DNA of 7,819 nt, from contig JASGCR010000090.1 of the NCBI GenBank assembly GCA_030054015.1, forward strand, positions 191-8,009, written 5' to 3'. The position numbers and the translations under genes were made by a program. Below, one piece after another: positions 6,562-7,819 of the stretch. This stretch comes from Candidatus Symbiobacter sp. (GTDB lineage Bacteria; Pseudomonadota; Alphaproteobacteria; Elsterales; Elsteraceae). The notes under the pieces are model-generated. The model was not told the DNA's origin. It made no database searches and worked only from the letters and a program-made list of their open reading frames with translations. Position 1 is the stretch's first letter; each line of letters begins with the position of its first letter.

Positions 6562-6725
6562 TAAGAAAAGTCCGAATAAGTCCCAAACTTGCCACACGAG
6601 CCGCGCATTTGCGAGCGAAGCGAAGCAATCCAGTAACATCCTGAAATTGCTAGATTTTTCTGGATTGCTTCGCTTCGCTCGCAAATGCCATTTCCTGGAT
6701 TCTGAGACTTATTCCGACCTTCCTA
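6562..6725. repeat. composite palindromic repeat with inverted family units C and D at its ends
   Basis: Copies C (6562-6583, + orientation) and D (6706-6725, - orientation) share GTCCGAATAAGTC versus GTCGGAATAAGTC and face each other. Between them lies a perfect 29-bp inverted repeat, 6605-6633 against 6660-6688, with a 26-base loop. Its arms contain GCGAGCGAAGCGAAGCAATC, a motif I recall as a common dispersed palindrome in several bacterial genomes. The ORFs that run through it are simple translations of the repeat. The remaining gap up to the next gene (6726-6842) shows no structure I can name. Confidence 0.85.
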
Positions 6726-6842
6726 TACAGGCCTGGTGGCAACCCAGTGGGAAAATTTTGGCCTTTCGTTAAAATCCGTGCTATTGTTTTTGTCATTGAT
6801 TGTCGCGCTCGCTACCGCGCTTTATTTCCGCAGGACCCGAAA

Positions 6843-6977
6843 ATGAGCCAACCCATGACCGGAGCCGAATATTTAATGATTTTCTTTATCATCGCCTGTC
6901 TTGTGGCGATGCTGTCTGATCATTATTATTACAAGCGCAAAAAACGCCCGGCGCGTGGCGATAAGGCGCATAGATAA
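6843..6977 (+). CDS. 44-residue single-pass membrane protein, unknown function
   Basis: A short hydrophilic N-terminus (MSQPMTGAEY) is followed by one hydrophobic segment (~11-24: LMIFFIIACLVAML), then SDHYYY and a strongly basic tail (KRKKRPAR, 31-38). The charge pattern predicts N-out/C-in orientation. The start is well supported: AGGA at 6832-6835 lies seven bases before the ATG. An in-frame extension back to 6747 lacks such a site and looks non-coding. I do not recognise a family; CcoQ-type cytochrome oxidase subunits are of similar size but do not match. The gene lies 116 bases upstream of the DUF3501 gene on the same strand, with a repeat unit between, so co-transcription is possible but not shown. 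Confidence 0.65.
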   Translation: MSQPMTGAEYLMIFFIIACLVAMLSDHYYYKRKKRPARGDKAHR

Positions 6978-7034
6978 TGGCAATTTCATCACTTGCCGCG
7001 GGATGTTATGGCAGAGCGGTCGCACGAATTTAAT

Positions 7035-7073
7035 GGAGAGTCTGAATAAGTCTTTTAGACCTTCCCTAAGGAA
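7035..7073. repeat. dispersed repeat unit, copy E (self-palindromic form)
   Basis: GGAGAGTCTGAATAAGTC (7035-7052) in + orientation runs directly into GACCTTCCCTAAGGAA (7058-7073), the reverse complement of the other half of the unit. Two opposed copies therefore appear to overlap. Small hairpins GTCT-TTT-AGAC and CCTT-CCCT-AAGG lie within. It ends 20 bases before the DUF3501 start codon and immediately precedes its ribosome site, so it will be in the leader of any transcript starting upstream. Confidence 0.75.
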
Positions 7074-7093
7074 TAGCAATAAGGAAACCACCA

Positions 7094-7699
7094 ATGCCCA
7101 CCAAACACATGATTACCGCCGCCGATATTTTGCCCATGTCGGAATATCTCAAAGTACGTACCGAGAAACGCCGCGCGATTATTGCCGCCAAGCCATTTCG
7201 GCAAGTGCCGATTGGCCCCTATGCCATGGTGACGTTTGAAAATTATGACAGCATGTGGCTGCAAATTCAGGAAATGCTCTATATTGAAAAAGGCGGGGCC
7301 GAGCAATTGGTCGATGAACTGGCCGCTTATAATCCCATGATCCCCAAGGGCGACGAACTCACCACCACCCTCATGTTTGAAATTGACGAACCGGGATTGC
7401 GCAAAAAAATCCTGGCCGAGTTGGGGCGGGTGGAATATTCCTGTTTCATTCGTTTTGGGGCCGAGAAAATCACCGCCATCCCCGAAGACGACACCGACCG
7501 CACCAATGAAGAAGGCAAAACTTCGTCGGTACATTTCCTGCATTTCCGCTTTAGCCGCGCGGAGCAGGAAAAATTCCGCCAGGCCGATAGCATCGAAATC
7601 GGCTTTGATCACCCCAAATACGGCCATATAGCCCGCATCTCGCCCGCCGCCCGCGATGTGCTGGCGACAGATTTTGGCGGCATCGCGCCACCGCGATAA
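7094..7699 (+). CDS. DUF3501 family protein
   Basis: This 201-residue soluble protein matches my recollection of the DUF3501 family over its whole length. The clearest segments are FENYDSMWLQIQEMLYIEKG (48-67), DELAAYNPMIPKG (74-86), TLMFEID (92-98), SSVHFLHFRF (144-153) and DHPKYGH (172-178). The biochemical function is unknown. Family members are often encoded next to rubrerythrin and a Fe-S-binding oxidoreductase, which hints at oxidative stress or redox work, but neither partner is upstream here and the downstream side is outside the window. The ATG at 7094 has AAGGA eight bases before it. Met6, where many homologues begin (MIT..D), lacks a suitably placed site. Family repeats flank the gene on both sides. 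Confidence 0.93.
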   Translation: MPTKHMITAADILPMSEYLKVRTEKRRAIIAAKPFRQVPIGPYAMVTFENYDSMWLQIQEMLYIEKGGAEQLVDELAAYNPMIPKGDELTTTLMFEIDEPGLRKKILAELGRVEYSCFIRFGAEKITAIPEDDTDRTNEEGKTSSVHFLHFRFSRAEQEKFRQADSIEIGFDHPKYGHIARISPAARDVLATDFGGIAPPR

Positions 7700-7720
7700 A
7701 GGCGGCGATACATCACGCTC

Positions 7721-7819
7721 CCTTAGGAGGGGCTGATTAAGTCTAGTTTTACCGCCCCCCTTCTTTAGGAAGGTCTGAATAAGTCTAGTTTTACCCCCCC
7801 TTCTTTAGAAGGGGGGGAA
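7721..7819. repeat. 42-bp direct repeat carrying family units F and G, cut by window edge
   Basis: Unit F (7721-7743, CCTTAGGAGGGGCTGATTAAG plus TC) and unit G (7761-7783, TTCTTTAGGAAGGTCTGAAT plus AAG) are followed by the same CTAGTTTTACC and a C-rich run with TTCTTTAG. The period is 42 bases (CTGA at 7733 and 7775). The unit GGAAGGTCTGAATAAGTC recurs, with changes, at 2458-2482, 2782-2800, 6562-6583, 6706-6725 and 7035-7073. All copies are intergenic. Confidence 0.85.
7794..7817. terminator. C7/G7 hairpin downstream of DUF3501, possible terminator
   Basis: C7-TTCT, a two-base TT loop and AGAA-G7 form an 11-bp perfect stem starting 95 bases after the DUF3501 stop. A T-run is not visible because the window ends two bases later. 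The same C7-TTCCT/AGGAA-G7 design forms both ends of the 202-bp element, so this may instead be the edge of another copy. Confidence 0.4.

Noticed and set aside
6301..6684. 127-codon - strand ORF across the tRNA and palindrome
   Set aside because: It reads through the structural tRNA and both repeat arms and overlaps the start of the MFS gene. It has no ribosome site or family signature.
6422..6772. 116-codon + strand ORF beginning MVPAAGFEPATFGLQNRC
   Set aside because: It is the antisense translation of the tRNA-Thr gene followed by translation of the 29-bp palindrome. This peptide type is a familiar annotation artefact.
7055..7627. 190-codon - strand ORF opposite DUF3501
   Set aside because: It is fully antisense to a gene with family-wide conservation and a good ribosome site, so it is a shadow of that gene's codon structure.

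Overview
The window looks like chromosomal DNA from an alphaproteobacterium. That reading rests on three things: a tRNA-Thr(UGU) body of alphaproteobacterial type, a sensor-kinase H-box region that aligns with the form common in Rhodospirillales-like kinases, and dispersed palindromes of a type I associate with alphaproteobacterial and other intracellular or aquatic genomes. It comes from recall, not a search, so the order is uncertain. Composition is mixed: the genes are moderately GC-rich, while the first ~400 bases and the repeat regions are AT-richer.

Layout, left to right. A 17-bp tandem array (1-87) precedes a + strand membrane sensor-histidine-kinase-like gene (177-1634) whose phosphoacceptor position and G2 box are degenerate. 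It converges on a - strand SDR dehydrogenase (1665-2411) closely resembling DHRS6/BDH2 and bacterial 2-keto-3-deoxy-L-fuconate dehydrogenases. A ~400-base intergenic region follows, dominated by a 202-bp nested palindromic element with perfect 33-bp inverted ends. Next, all on the - strand, comes a block that reads from right to left as tRNA-Thr(UGU), an EntS-type MFS exporter (4917-6368) and a 689-residue protein of unknown function (2813-4882). Transporter and unknown protein are 34 bases apart and probably form an operon; the tRNA lies 54 bases upstream of the transporter. To the right is a second composite palindrome (6562-6725). After it come a 44-codon single-pass membrane protein (6843-6977, +) and a DUF3501 protein (7094-7699, +), with tandem repeats running off the right edge.

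The main unexplained structure is a modular intergenic repeat family. A short unit close to GGAAGGTCTGAATAAGTC occurs seven times, always between genes. It lies in inverted pairs around two different palindromes, in a self-palindromic form upstream of DUF3501, and as a 42-bp direct repeat at the right edge. The C7...G7 hairpin forming the ends of the 202-bp element reappears beside the last copy.

The genes do not form one obvious pathway. The best functional units are the MFS/unknown-protein pair and the degenerate kinase. No CRISPR array, toxin-antitoxin pair, phage gene or transposase is visible.
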